Positions 1 to 10,675 of a stretch of 64,000 nucleotides of DNA are shown in pieces (position 1 is the first letter of the stretch; every line of letters starts with the position of its first letter). This stretch comes from Phoronis australis (Eukaryota > Phoronida > Phoronidae). The stretch is from the NCBI GenBank assembly GCA_002633005.1, contig NMRA01000775.1:7532-71531 (forward strand), in the 5' to 3' direction. The position numbers and the translations under genes were made by a program. The notes beneath the pieces were generated by a model, which was not told the origin of the DNA, searched no databases, and saw only the letters and a program-made list of their open reading frames with translations.

Positions 1-960
1 CTGAGAATAAACCCGCCGTGAGAATCAAGTTAGTGGGCGTAGTCTGATAAGTTAGAGGGTGTGGTCTGACGCAATAACGATCTGTTAGTTCTCATAAAGT
101 CTAGAACTGATTTCTATTCTGAGTCAGCCATTTTATAACAACAAGTGATTTAAATCAACAGTCGTTTTATTTTCTGATGGAACGTACGGTTTTGTTGGCC
201 CTTCCAGTTATGTAGATCCCTACTGAAAACACTGTATTTAGCAAAATATTTACACAACTTTTGGCTTAACTCACTGGAAAGTGAAAGCCACTAGAATTAG
301 ATTTGTGATTTTTCAACAATCTTCCATTAGAACTTAGTCACAGAAAAGGAAGCTACATTGCTACCAAAACAGGTATCAATAACACAGCCAAATTTCGTTT
401 TATGTACGTGTTCCTAATGAAATCTCAAAACGCCTTTACAACTTTCCAAATCATCGTTTCATATTCATTTTATGGAACTTCGGATTTTTTTTCATAAAAA
501 TAAGATTCCTTTGACAATTCCTCAACAATTAACACATTGAAAACCCACAGATAGCTTTACTTGAGTTTGTGGGTACACATTAGTTAAAAACATACTATAG
601 GGAACAATCAATCATTTCCGTATCACTGATTCAATTAATAGAAAAGTGTCCATCAGCCAAACTCACCCAAAACCTCATAAGGGACCAGCGACAACTCCAC
701 TGCTTCATAGGCGAAGAGGCTGTCTTGACGGAAGGAGATATCCTGATCACCTACAGAGAGCGACAAAGCAGCCAGTTAACATACCGGCGTGTCAAAGATG
801 TCGTAAGGGGGGAGGGTGGAAATAATTGAAAGAAACGCCCAACAAAGAACTCGTTGACGGCCTACATTTTGGCAGTGTCCACAAGGGAGATGTAGAGGGG
901 TTGGCAACTCTCCAGCTATAAGACATGAGAGTAACCGCTACGTTAAAATAGTATTGTAGA
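1..960. other. intergenic or intronic, nothing recognised
   Basis: AT-rich sequence with frequent stops in all frames. I see no coding exon, RNA gene or clear repeat. Confidence 0.5.
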
Positions 961-1205
961 CCAAATGGTGAACGTAACGCAAGCACATTACGTGCGTAAA
1001 TTAACTTTAATTTAAATAATTAACTTAAACCACAAAAAAATTAATTTACCCATTAATTATTTATTTACGCTACCAACGTTCATCCATTCGGCCAACGATA
1101 ATTACTGGCCTAAATTAATTATTTGCAGCGCAAATTAACTTTTGAGGGCGTAAATTAAAGTTAATTTACACACCTAATTTACGGGCTGATCGTTCACCCA
1201 TTTGG
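961..1205. repeat. AT-rich foldback MITE
   Basis: The outer ends are inverted copies: CCAAATGGTGAACG at 961-974 against CGTTCACCCATTTGG at 1191-1205, differing by one inserted base. A second, inner inverted pair lies at 992-1014 and 1151-1173 and matches at 22 of 23 positions (core TAAATTAACTTTAATTTA). A related internal copy of the end motif, CGTTCATCCATTCGG, occurs near 1078. The element is 245 bp, with no ORF and no target-site duplication I can fix. It is best read as a non-autonomous terminal-inverted-repeat element of unknown superfamily. Confidence 0.7.
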
Positions 1206-1911
1206 CCAACGATAAAATATAACAGAGGTCTATTTCATGAAAAGTGACTCAAGACGTAAGTCAGAAACTATATCTTGCGCTCCACACAACTGAAATTATT
1301 TGGAAACATACAAGGACTTTCAGAGTACTTCTAGCTATTAAGATAATTTCTATAAATTACTTCTAGGTTGTAATGCACTAATAACTCACTACATGTCTGA
1401 ACCTTCATTTAGGAATTGTCAAGTGGAAGTCTTAAAGATGCTACGTCTCATTAAAACCGTGAATATTTAAATTTGTAGCAAGCACCACCTAGTGGTTTCT
1501 TAGAGAACTGTGCGTGGAAGTATAATCGGGGAAAGAAAAATTGTAAATACTGAATTGCGGTTTTAAAGAAAACGCCACGACTGATTCACTTAAAAACAAG
1601 TATGAGCATAGAACTAATATTTCTGAATATTACGCAATCGCTGTTTGATTGTGGAATGAATCAAAAAGAAGAATTGTGCTTTGTTTCATCAGGGTAACGA
1701 TGAAATATTACCATACACATTTATACAAAAATATTCCCGCAAAAGGAGACTTTCCCGAGATTGTAATGGTAACTGGTTCTCGGTTGGATTCCGGCACACC
1801 AGAGGACCCGGGTAGGATTACACTCAACACGCCTCTTCATCATCTAAAATTTGGCGAAGGTAGTTAGTGGTAAAAAACGCTAAAACGCGCATGCTCCTAT
1901 TATACTGGTGT
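1206..1911. other. nothing recognised
   Basis: AT-rich sequence with short open frames only and no recognisable product. Confidence 0.45.
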
Positions 1912-2001
1912 AAACTTCGTTGAAAACACGACTAAAATTTTTGTTTGAAAGCTGTATCAAGATTTCAAACAAAAAGTCTAGTCGTGTTTTCAACGAAGTT
2001 T
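1912..2001. repeat. near-perfect 39-bp-arm hairpin
   Basis: The left arm (1912-1950) and right arm (1963-2001) are inverted copies with only two mismatches, separated by a 12-nt loop. The arm core is CTTCGTTGAAAACACGAC. Transcribed from either strand it would fold into a stem of about 39 bp, the size of an animal pre-miRNA or a small foldback MITE. The sequence alone does not say which, and no matching mature miRNA is recognised. Confidence 0.75.
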
Positions 2002-2337
2002 TTGTTAACGAAGGGCTGCTACCGAACTATACGGAATCTTTCGAGTGACTTTTAGTTCCGCTCTAAAAGTCTTGTCCGTGCAAGTGATCATTTTTCACAA
2101 GCATGCCTGCAAACAAGTGTATGGCAGTTTGTCTGCGCAGAACCTGTAGACAAATGTTTCCGACTTTTCGTCGACGTCTTGGTCACGTACGCTCTTCAGT
2201 ACATGTCTGGCGACATCTGATAAAACAGCTAGTTATTTACTACGCACTTCAAAAGCATATTTACATCATTTTTGGCCATAGTAATGTAAAAAATGGACAA
2301 CCGCCGCACAAATAAAAAAGTTCATGTTCATTCAACG
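2002..2337. other. nothing recognised
   Basis: One 70-codon open frame on the plus strand (2103-2315) has no recognisable domain and is not called as a gene. Confidence 0.45.
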
Positions 2338-2364
2338 TTTCGTCTATTCATAAGACATCATCAG
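2338..2364 (-). ncRNA. hammerhead-like ribozyme core, possible Penelope-like relic
   Basis: Read on the minus strand, CTGATGA is followed by T, then GTCT-TATGAAT-AGAC (a 4-bp stem with a 7-nt loop), then GAAACG. This has the order of a hammerhead catalytic core: CUGANGA, stem II, GAAA. Such motifs are established in the terminal repeats of Penelope-like retroelements and in retrozymes. Weaknesses: one extra T sits next to stem II, and no proper cleavage triplet or stem I partner is evident, since the nearest T after a possible stem III (GTT-GAATG-AAC) is followed by G. No reverse transcriptase is visible nearby. It is a relic or a look-alike. Confidence 0.3.
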
Positions 2365-3356
2365 GATAATGTATACAATAAGACAGCAAGTGTCGAGTAC
2401 CAGTCAAGTCACATCTATGAAGTGAAATGAGAGTAGCAAGAGATACAGGGAATAGTAAGTAGGTTATCACCATACAGTAGTTGTAGGGTCACTGAGCTTT
2501 GCATGTTATAGAGAGAATCTGTAGCATGCTGGTCTTTTATGGGTTCTTTACAAATAATACTAACTGAATTGGCTTGGTGGTTGTTGCTAACACAAAGCCT
2601 ATAGTAGATGTTACTTTTGTCGGAGGCGTTAAGTTCTTTCAGCCTGTCACAGAGGCGTGTCTTTGTGAGTCAATAGAATTCCTTACAGTTGTCACATTCA
2701 ACCTTATAAACAACATTGCAAGCAAATTAAAGCATAGTATGGTGTTCAGGTCATGGTGATACATGTAGCTAGATCATCATAACAATCAGAAATCACCTTT
2801 TAACATGAATTTTAAAAAAATCATGTTATCTTCATTATTCTTGAAAACAGAAGTGAAGAAGAAACAGGGCTTCTTATACAAAACATTTTATGATATCAGT
2901 AATAACACGTTTCAAAGCTCAATGTTGTGGTGCTGTAACCCGGGGAGTACTCTGCTGTATTTGAAGAAGACAGTGCATTTGGATTTTTAGGATACCTACA
3001 CGTTCAGAGAATGAACTCGAAAAAGCGACCCTCTGATAGGTAGCTTACGTAAAAATCGCTCTTAAGCAGGTTTTTTCCCAGGAACATCATAATTTTGAAG
3101 GGCCTCGTCAGGCCTTGGAATGACCAATGACAAAAAAGAGAAAAATTTTCCAGGTGATGTACCGCTCCACAAATAAACAGGTTTGTGTGATAGAAATATT
3201 TTTGTGTTGTAAAATTTAAGTGAAATAAACCTTTTTGCATGAAAAAAGTCAAAATATTAATAGAAAGAGCAGAAAAAAGGAAACTGGAAATCAAATACGA
3301 GGAAATCGAGACCAAAAAGAGGAAAATTTCAAGCCTTGTTTTATTCCGTCCTTAAT
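2365..3356. other. nothing recognised
   Basis: Short open frames on both strands, the longest about 100 codons (3004-3315, minus) with low-complexity Phe/Leu/Ser composition. No domain is recognised. Confidence 0.45.
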
Positions 3357-3575
3357 CTACCAAACGCTTTCGTGTGGATTCTGGACTAGCTGACTGTCGA
3401 ACGCAATTAGTCCTACAAAACCTACCGTTGGGACATTGGTTGTGAAAAGCTCACCCTTCTCAACGGTACGTCCGATGTATATTTTGGTGGGGATTATCCT
3501 CGCCGTGGCAGTGTCGATTACAGCGCCTTCAGGCAACACGTTTTCCTTCGGCGTTGCTGCACTGCATTGTCCCAT
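3357..3575 (-). CDS. DM9-like fragment, partial exon or pseudogene
   Basis: A 72-residue open frame reads PEGAV at residues about 16-20, then IYIGRTVEKGEL at about 32-43. This resembles the DM9/DUF3421 repeat, in which an xGAV segment is followed by (L/I)Y(V/I)GRxxxxGxL. DM9 proteins are secreted or cytosolic lectin-like proteins, reported as mannose-binding in oysters. A single repeat unit is present, whereas the domain normally holds two. A possible splice donor (GTAGGT) lies after the codons for NVPT, near position 3425, so the true exon may end there and the last 20 or so residues may be intron. An in-frame stop lies just upstream of the Met, and no signal peptide is seen. The match is by eye and short; the alternative is a chance ORF. 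Confidence 0.3.
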   Translation of the reverse strand: MGQCSAATPKENVLPEGAVIDTATARIIPTKIYIGRTVEKGELFTTNVPTVGFVGLIAFDSQLVQNPHESVW

Positions 3576-4847
3576 GAATAGTCAACTCATTACACTGATA
3601 GTGCACAAAATCTGTGATCTTGCACACAAACCGCGACCGACACTATTTGATGCGATGACATATATTCGCTAGAGACGTCTGGTGTGACGCACGTAGTACT
3701 TACAGCAAGTACGTCATTTGCTTAACAAATAAGCATTGCAAGAGAGTGGCGCCTCCTCTGGGAACTCGGAAAGAAAATACCTGAGTTGCAAATCTGTTGT
3801 CTTAGATATATGATTTGAAAAATGATGATCAAGTCGATTTGACCATAGACATAGTACATGGACCGCCAACTCTGTATATTGTTAGTGGACAAAATCGCGA
3901 GATCAACTACTGGAAGTCACTAGGTGTGTATAACCATTGTACTTCCTGCAAGTAAGTCGTCTGTTCACTGAGCGGAAAGTAGCGTTTCTGGTGAGAAATT
4001 CCATGTAAAAATGTTGGAGTTGTGAATCAGTCTATTATCTGTGGTTTGACTGCGAAGAAAGTCTCCACAGAGCTGAGTAATGACTCATTTGTAATGTGCA
4101 CTTTTTACAGTGAACAAATTGAATAACTACTTTCAATTTCCTACTTGCAAACTAATCCCTGTTTGTGAGTCTAGAGATAACAAGCGATTGATATGTCCCT
4201 AGTAAGTGAAACTATATCATGAATAGTTTGTTTATTTGTCATTTATAAAGAACAGTGTTTCCGTTTATCGATAAATCCCAGTATTTTACGGGCATCTTTA
4301 AGTTGTACCGGAATTGTGTATCTCCGCCGGCCAAACCCGCTAGTCCTTGGGACCCGTCCGGCAAAATTCTTGAGCGTTTACGTTGAACAAAAATATCGTA
4401 AATCTTTGGCAATTTTTGCCCTAAAACAATTAACCACTGGACCAAATGTCGCGATGGTCATCCGAGACCTTTGAAATTGAAGTACACTGACCCGAAGTTC
4501 AAAGCATTTGCCGTAACGGTAAGACTAGTTCCTGAACCGAATGTTGAATCGGCATACTCTAACTGACACGTGTATTTGAGTAGCTAAGTGCGTAACATGA
4601 AATGGGGGAAAATGCACGTTGAAAAAAAATGCCAAAATTCTAGGACTGACCAGTTGCACAAATGTCATCAAAGTCGTTGAATATGCAAACTATAAATCTA
4701 AGCGCAATCTCACTCCATTTGTTCACACTTTTCAATTTTTAACAACAAACATCTAATAGTGGATACGTGCATTCAACATTTATTTTTGCATGAACCTAAA
4801 AACGTCGAAATACTTCGACTTAGTGTAGAATTCTGTTATTGTTCTGA
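3576..4847. other. nothing recognised
   Basis: No coding exon, RNA gene or clear repeat is seen. Confidence 0.45.
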
Positions 4848-4945
4848 AACACCCTCGACCCCCACACCTCTCGACCCACGACCCCCTCGACCCACGACCC
4901 TCGACACCCTCGACCCACGACCCACAACCCCGTCGACCCAGTCTA
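4848..4945. repeat. CTCGACCCACGACCC minisatellite
   Basis: Imperfect tandem repeats of a unit near CTCGACCCACGACCC, strongly C-rich on the plus strand. Overlapping open frames on both strands (Pro/Thr-rich one way, Gly/Arg-rich the other) are by-products of the repeat. Confidence 0.85.
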
Positions 4946-7924
4946 CATAAGCTCGACTGGATCTGAACAAAGAACAATCGCTGACTTGTAGGACCAATGG
5001 GTTGGGCCTTGAGCTCGGCTGGCTTTTCCCTGTTTTTGCAATTAAGGCAGTCGATTCGAAAGGAGTGAAAGCCAAAAACAGAAAAGAAAACAATGCGACC
5101 AAATCAAATCAAAGACCTACCAACCTACAAATGTCGTTCACGTCAGAATGTAATCGTTTCGTCTGCTCTTCAGGGAATTGCAGATTGCGAGGAACCGACA
5201 AAATGTAATTACACCAGTAAATACAGTTTGAAAAAACAAACTGTTAACTAAAAAGTATTTTTCAAAGTTATGTGTACAAGAAAAGAACGGTTATTTAAAA
5301 AAATAAATTTGTTGTGTTTTATTAAGAGGTTGTGGTAGACTTTAAACCTGGTAAGTGCAAATTTCAACGCATACGTCTTTGCTGCAATTTTCATCCAATG
5401 AAGTCAAATTAATTAGGTTTAAATGACGGGTGATTTTCTCAGGGATCGAAAATTAATTAAGCAGTCGGTCCTCCTGGCCGCGGCTTCAAAAACCCAGCGG
5501 AACCGTTGTTAAAAACTTCACACGGTGTAGTAACGCCGCCGATAGGTTTGAAATAAATAAGACAGTGTACTTAGCGTAGGCTATATACAGTACGTGTATG
5601 TGCCTACAAAGTATGTGAAACAGAGCCCACATCCAGAATCAGGCGTACACCTGTATGCGCATGCTTGAAACACTTGGGTACCACAAGAAAGTCATTTGTT
5701 CAATATCATGTGAGTGAGACTTATTTCTTTATAACGTGTCTCTGACTGTCAAGGCTGTAAAGTGCACTCAATTTCATAGACAGAAACCCGTATGGATGAG
5801 TGAAACCAATACCTAGCTCTTAAAAGAATTCCAACTCCGGTCTTGGCCTATTAACAGATACTAAAAACGACTTTCCCGTCCAGTTTTTTTGAAACGAAAT
5901 AACGCTCTGTAACCATCGACATCCCCAAAAGTTTAAAAGATTGAAAACTCCTTTCAAAGTCTGCATTTACCGAATTACACAGCAACTGTGGCAAAAGACC
6001 ACCCACCAAGGACCATAAAGTCCAATTTGTGAGATAGGCAGCATGAGTTTATAGTGGAATCCTGCTTTTATCTTTCAAGATTGACAACAATGATGCATTA
6101 GCAGGTGACAGAACGAGGTTGAAATCTTTAAAACAGGCTTTAGTATCCTTTTAAGGGTTGGTTTACCGACTAATTGGGAACATGCATATGCGAAACATTG
6201 GAGTAAGATATTTTTTTTGAAAACTCCCAATTATTTCGGATATGGGCCGGAATACATGCACATACGGTGTAGCGTGGGGAATACAGCGTGGTTTTCCGAT
6301 TGTAAGAACAGTAGCCTGTTGCATCTTATTGTTTTTATTAGTCACGGTTTAATTTGCATCCCCAGTTTCATCAGAAAGTGGGCTCTCAGTGGTGTGTCGA
6401 CGTTGCTGGGTATTTGAAGTTTTACACTGCTTTTGAAGGCTGCGAATGGGATTTTGATTCATTTTTAGCGTGTTCAACGAAAAAATGCAAGTTTTCCCCC
6501 CTTGGCCCATTCTTCTCATCCTTAGCAAAATTACAGCAAATGGAATTTTTATGATTTTCAAGAAAAAATCGTAAATGGCATGAAACGAAAACGTAATGTA
6601 ACTGCGTTTTTGCGACCTCATCCTGGACATTTAACACCGATTGGCTACTGCCACGTTGCCACGTAAAATCGCCTTCTCATTATTCAGAACATACGCTAGT
6701 GGCGTTGAGCAATGAAATTTAATAAGACACGGCCCTGAAACAAAATCTTTCATAATGGAGTCGAGTTTTAATACTGGCAGATGTCACGACATCTTGCGTT
6801 AAGGCACGGTGGCTGACTTTCCAAAAAAGTTTCATCTTGCTGCTGTTCTTGACTTCACTTCTTTATCCTATCTAGACAGCTTGCAAGAACCGTTGGGTGT
6901 TAACCGTGATGAGCAACGGCAGTCCGGATGGCGAATGTTTGCGTACTTGTCTCCAAAGCGTGAGCAACCCGCAATCACGTGACGTTGTTACACAAATATC
7001 AATCCAAAATAAGTAAAGTTATGACAGTTTTACCGCACAGTCGGAAAGGGAAACGTATGACAGAAACACCGGGAATTTTGTGACAGGATTTTGTTAAACA
7101 TTGCACCTTTGAAACTCGACAACTTACGGCATCTTCGCACTTAGCACTTCCGGAGAACAGAGCCGCACCAAGCACACTATTCGTATGCGGTTGTTTTGAT
7201 TATCACCATTTTACCATTATGTAGATGGAACAATATTAAACACGACAAATAAAGGTAAAGCACGTTGTAATCGTTATATTATTATGAAAAATACCCCAAA
7301 ATTAATTTTCTAATTGCTTGCGTGTCACGTTTTTGTGAACACTGGCGTGAAAGAGTTTTTGACAATGAGCCTGCAATCAGTGGAAAATGTCAAAATTTAA
7401 CTTTAGAAACAACACCAAATGAAGTCTCTGAAAATTAAAGATCAAAATGAAAATAAAAGTATGTGGAATGGGAGATACATGTCTATGAACGAGACTAAGT
7501 AACTTATCAACATTTGAAAAGGGTGTCATGTCACTTTGAAGCATTAGCTCCAGTGATGTTTTATTTGAAAACAAATTTGAAGACAGCAGTTATTTGTAAA
7601 ATATTGTTATATAAAGAACGCTTCTTTTACGAAGGTTGTTTAAACTGCCTGCTCAGGTTTTCGATGAAAAAAAAAAAAAAAAAAGATTTCCAGTTTACGC
7701 CCCATCCGATCAGAACAGTAAATACGAGTGTTGGCACGTGGACAAGTGTGCATGATTTTAGTATCAAAGATGGGCAAATCCAAAGAAAATTAAACGCCCT
7801 CGCGATAGTCATCCGGTATTCATAACCAGATCGGTCAATGGAAATGCACGACTTGCATCGTTTACAACTACAGCGCAATGAAATAACGTTCAGTGATGGT
7901 CGTGAAAAGAATGGTTAGTACTAA
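4946..7924. other. nothing recognised apart from short homopolymers
   Basis: Long non-coding stretch. It holds an 18-base A run at about 7667-7684 and a few overlapping open frames around 6217-6637 on both strands that mirror each other and resemble no protein. Confidence 0.45.
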
Positions 7925-8360
7925 ATGGGAGTGATGATTACGGCCACTGTGATGACGAAGATGATTATGGTGAAAAACACGAAACTGATGAATGGTGGGG
8001 GTGATAGTGATCATAATGACGAAGATGAAAACGGTGGTGATGATGATGGTGGTGATGATGAAGGTGGTGATGAAAATGATCATAATGATGTTAACGACGA
8101 AGATGATGATGGTGGTGGTGATGATGATGATAGTGATGATGAAAATGATGATGGTGGTGACGATAATGATCGTAATGATGGTAATGACGAAGATGGAGAT
8201 GGTGGTGATGATGATGGTGGTGATGATGATGGTGATGATGAAAATGACGATGGTGGTGATGATAATGATCGTGATGATGGTAATGACGAAGATGGAGATG
8301 GTTGTGATGATGATGATGATGGTGATGATGATGGTGATGATGATGTGATGGTGATGATAA
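7925..8360. repeat. GAT/GGT trinucleotide-rich microsatellite
   Basis: Compound repeats of GATGATGGTGGT and GATGATGAT with GAAAATGAT interruptions. A larger unit of about 90-100 bp, ending near AATGACGAAGATGGAGATGG, recurs at about 8185 and 8280. Long open frames in three frames (Asp-rich, Met/Val-rich, Ser/Pro-rich on the other strand) follow from the triplet period and are not genes. Confidence 0.9.
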
Positions 8361-10545
8361 TGATGTTCAGGATGGACGTTAACAAACGTTACACACGATT
8401 TCTTGTTTTTTCATTGTGTCGCAAGTTGTGATTAATTTCCCCTTATATGCCTTATCAATATGCTACATGAGTTTTAGAATTAAAAATCTTGGCTTTGAAT
8501 TACCCCGTTAATCCAGACGATAAGCGTTGGTTGTGGTCACCATGCCCGATGATCACAATATTACTCGAGCAGAACATTTTCTTTTTGTTTATAGTACAGT
8601 TGCACTTCTATTTTCGTATATTGTGAAAGTTATCCGAAAGGAACAGCAGAAATTCAATAGATATTAGTCTCAGAAGAGTTGCAGAAAACGACAGAGACAA
8701 TAGATAATGTGAAATGTTAAAATTCTTATACAAATCAGAATGTATCTTAGAACGGTAAATTTAAACTCGACAAATGGCTTCGTTTTCGAGATACACATCA
8801 TACTCATATGATAGTAGACTTTGGATTCCATAAAAATCTCTGTTGGGTCCTGTTGGAACCCTGACACGTGATTTGCGTGAGCTGCGTGAGTGCAATACGT
8901 GTGTGTGCTGGCGGACTAGTCCACATTGTTGTACACTTTCAACCCCTATCCGAAACACCTCAGGTATTTTGTAGCCACAAATTATTCGTGTTTCACAGGC
9001 AGATCTCTTTTCCCTTGATGTTATTGATGTCAAATCTAGAATTTTCAAATTGTTTACTTGGAACCCCTTTCTTGAAAAAATCCGACCCCTCTTCTAAAAA
9101 ATCCTGAATCCATATCTGATATCTGCGTATGCACGAACTTCAATCATTATGGCAAGTTACTTGAGTATCGAATGGAAAATGGCGTCGAATGCGCTGAGAT
9201 AGATATAAGAGGCAGGCTGAGGAATGGAAATGAGGTCGCGTCTGTTAAGCTGAAGCCACGATTCGCCGTCTCTGGACCAAGTCCTACTGTTACAATTGAA
9301 GTTCGCACATGCGCAGATAAAAACACTTCCGATGGATGATATGGATAACACCATACTACTACATGCGAACAACTTTGACAGCGAACCTGACCATTGAAGT
9401 CGCTTGCGTTGATGAGACGGTGACAGTGACGAATATGGTGATTAGAAGGAGACATCAATTGCTTTACATTACTTTACTTTAAGTCTTTGCGGTATATTTA
9501 TATAGACTAGGCTAAAATATCAATTCAGGTAACCGTGTGATTCAATGTACATTTAATGGCCTGTTAGCGGCTGATTTAATTACGGCCTTTTCTAGTCGTG
9601 TGGGCATTAATTGTTTTATATCTGTAGTGCCTACCCTTCAGTATGAGATAAGAAATGAAATATATTGACGCTGCCTTTAAACTTCAAAGAAGGTACTCGG
9701 AAATCTTGTAGTAAAATTTGTACTTATGTACGTTGCATAGGTCTTTTGTTCTTAGCTGAATAAAGTAAAATCTTCGTTAACAGCGGAGAAAAGAGTGGGG
9801 AGGGAAGTAGCGCATTCACAATGTAGGTCGATGCATTTTTAAAACTTACCTGGTTGAGAGTTAAGTACATAAAATAAGGAAAAATGATCTTAAGTTGATG
9901 AGTACGTTTATTACATTGAATGCTCTTTTCTCAGATAACTTATCTAGGTCACGTGTGAAATGCATTCTGGGACATGCCAGGCGCAAATGCGAGAACTTGA
10001 CACGGTAATCAGTGGACAGAAAAGTAAATTCTTGAGTGTCTTCGTTATTAGTCCGGTCAATTGCTGCTCTTGTTTGCAACAGACAACGAGTAGACAGAGG
10101 TTTTGAAACTGAAAAAACACTTGACTTTTAGCGCATGTCAAGAAATGTAAGTTCTGGAATAAAAACTGACTTTGCCTCTTAAATTTACTTTTGGTTGTAT
10201 CATGACTTTAGCTCAGCGCAGTGGTGTGTCCAGTCTATGTCTATTGACTAATTCATAAAACATGTACGTGACCTTGACTTTTCAACATAAAACCTAACAT
10301 TTCTTACCGCACTTGCACTGCGGCCTTTTCTATTTATATTCAGCGCTATGCAATCGCAATTTCGATTAAGATTAAACCATACAGTAAACCTAAATTTTAG
10401 GGAGCTAACACAGTTTCAGTTTCTCGTTGTTTTTTTATTTCAGTTTTCATATTTTGTAATTTTGTCTTTGCCTGCCACAAATCTTACAAAAATGTGGGGT
10501 CGACAACAAAAATATTTTGTTCATGACAGCCAGCTAAACAGAGGC
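8361..10545. other. nothing recognised with confidence
   Basis: No gene is called. A plus-strand reading frame ending at 9339, and open upstream from about 9085, was considered as an exon and set aside. Confidence 0.4.
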
Positions 10546-10675
10546 ACGTATGTATGTATGTACGTATGTATGTATGTATGTATGTATGTATGTATGTATG
10601 TATGTGTGTATGTATTTATGTATGTTTTATATATGTATGTTTCATATATGTATGTATGTGTGTATGCAATAATTT
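10546..10675. repeat. (TATG)n microsatellite
   Basis: A near-pure GTAT/TATG tetranucleotide run to about 10615, continuing as an interrupted TATATGTATG tract to about 10675. A Tyr/Met/Cys/Val-rich open frame crossing it is an artefact of the repeat. Confidence 0.95.

Noticed and set aside
7925-8431. 168-codon Asp-rich open frame, with Met/Val-rich and Ser/Pro-rich frames over the same bases
   Set aside because: All three frames are open because the DNA is a GAT/GGT triplet repeat. No domain, start context or splice signal supports a protein.
9085-9339. Plus-strand frame ending in VASVKLKPRFAVSGPSPTVT and a Cys-containing tail
   Set aside because: Reads like protein for about 50 residues but has no convincing acceptor or donor, no known domain, and equally long frames on the other strand.
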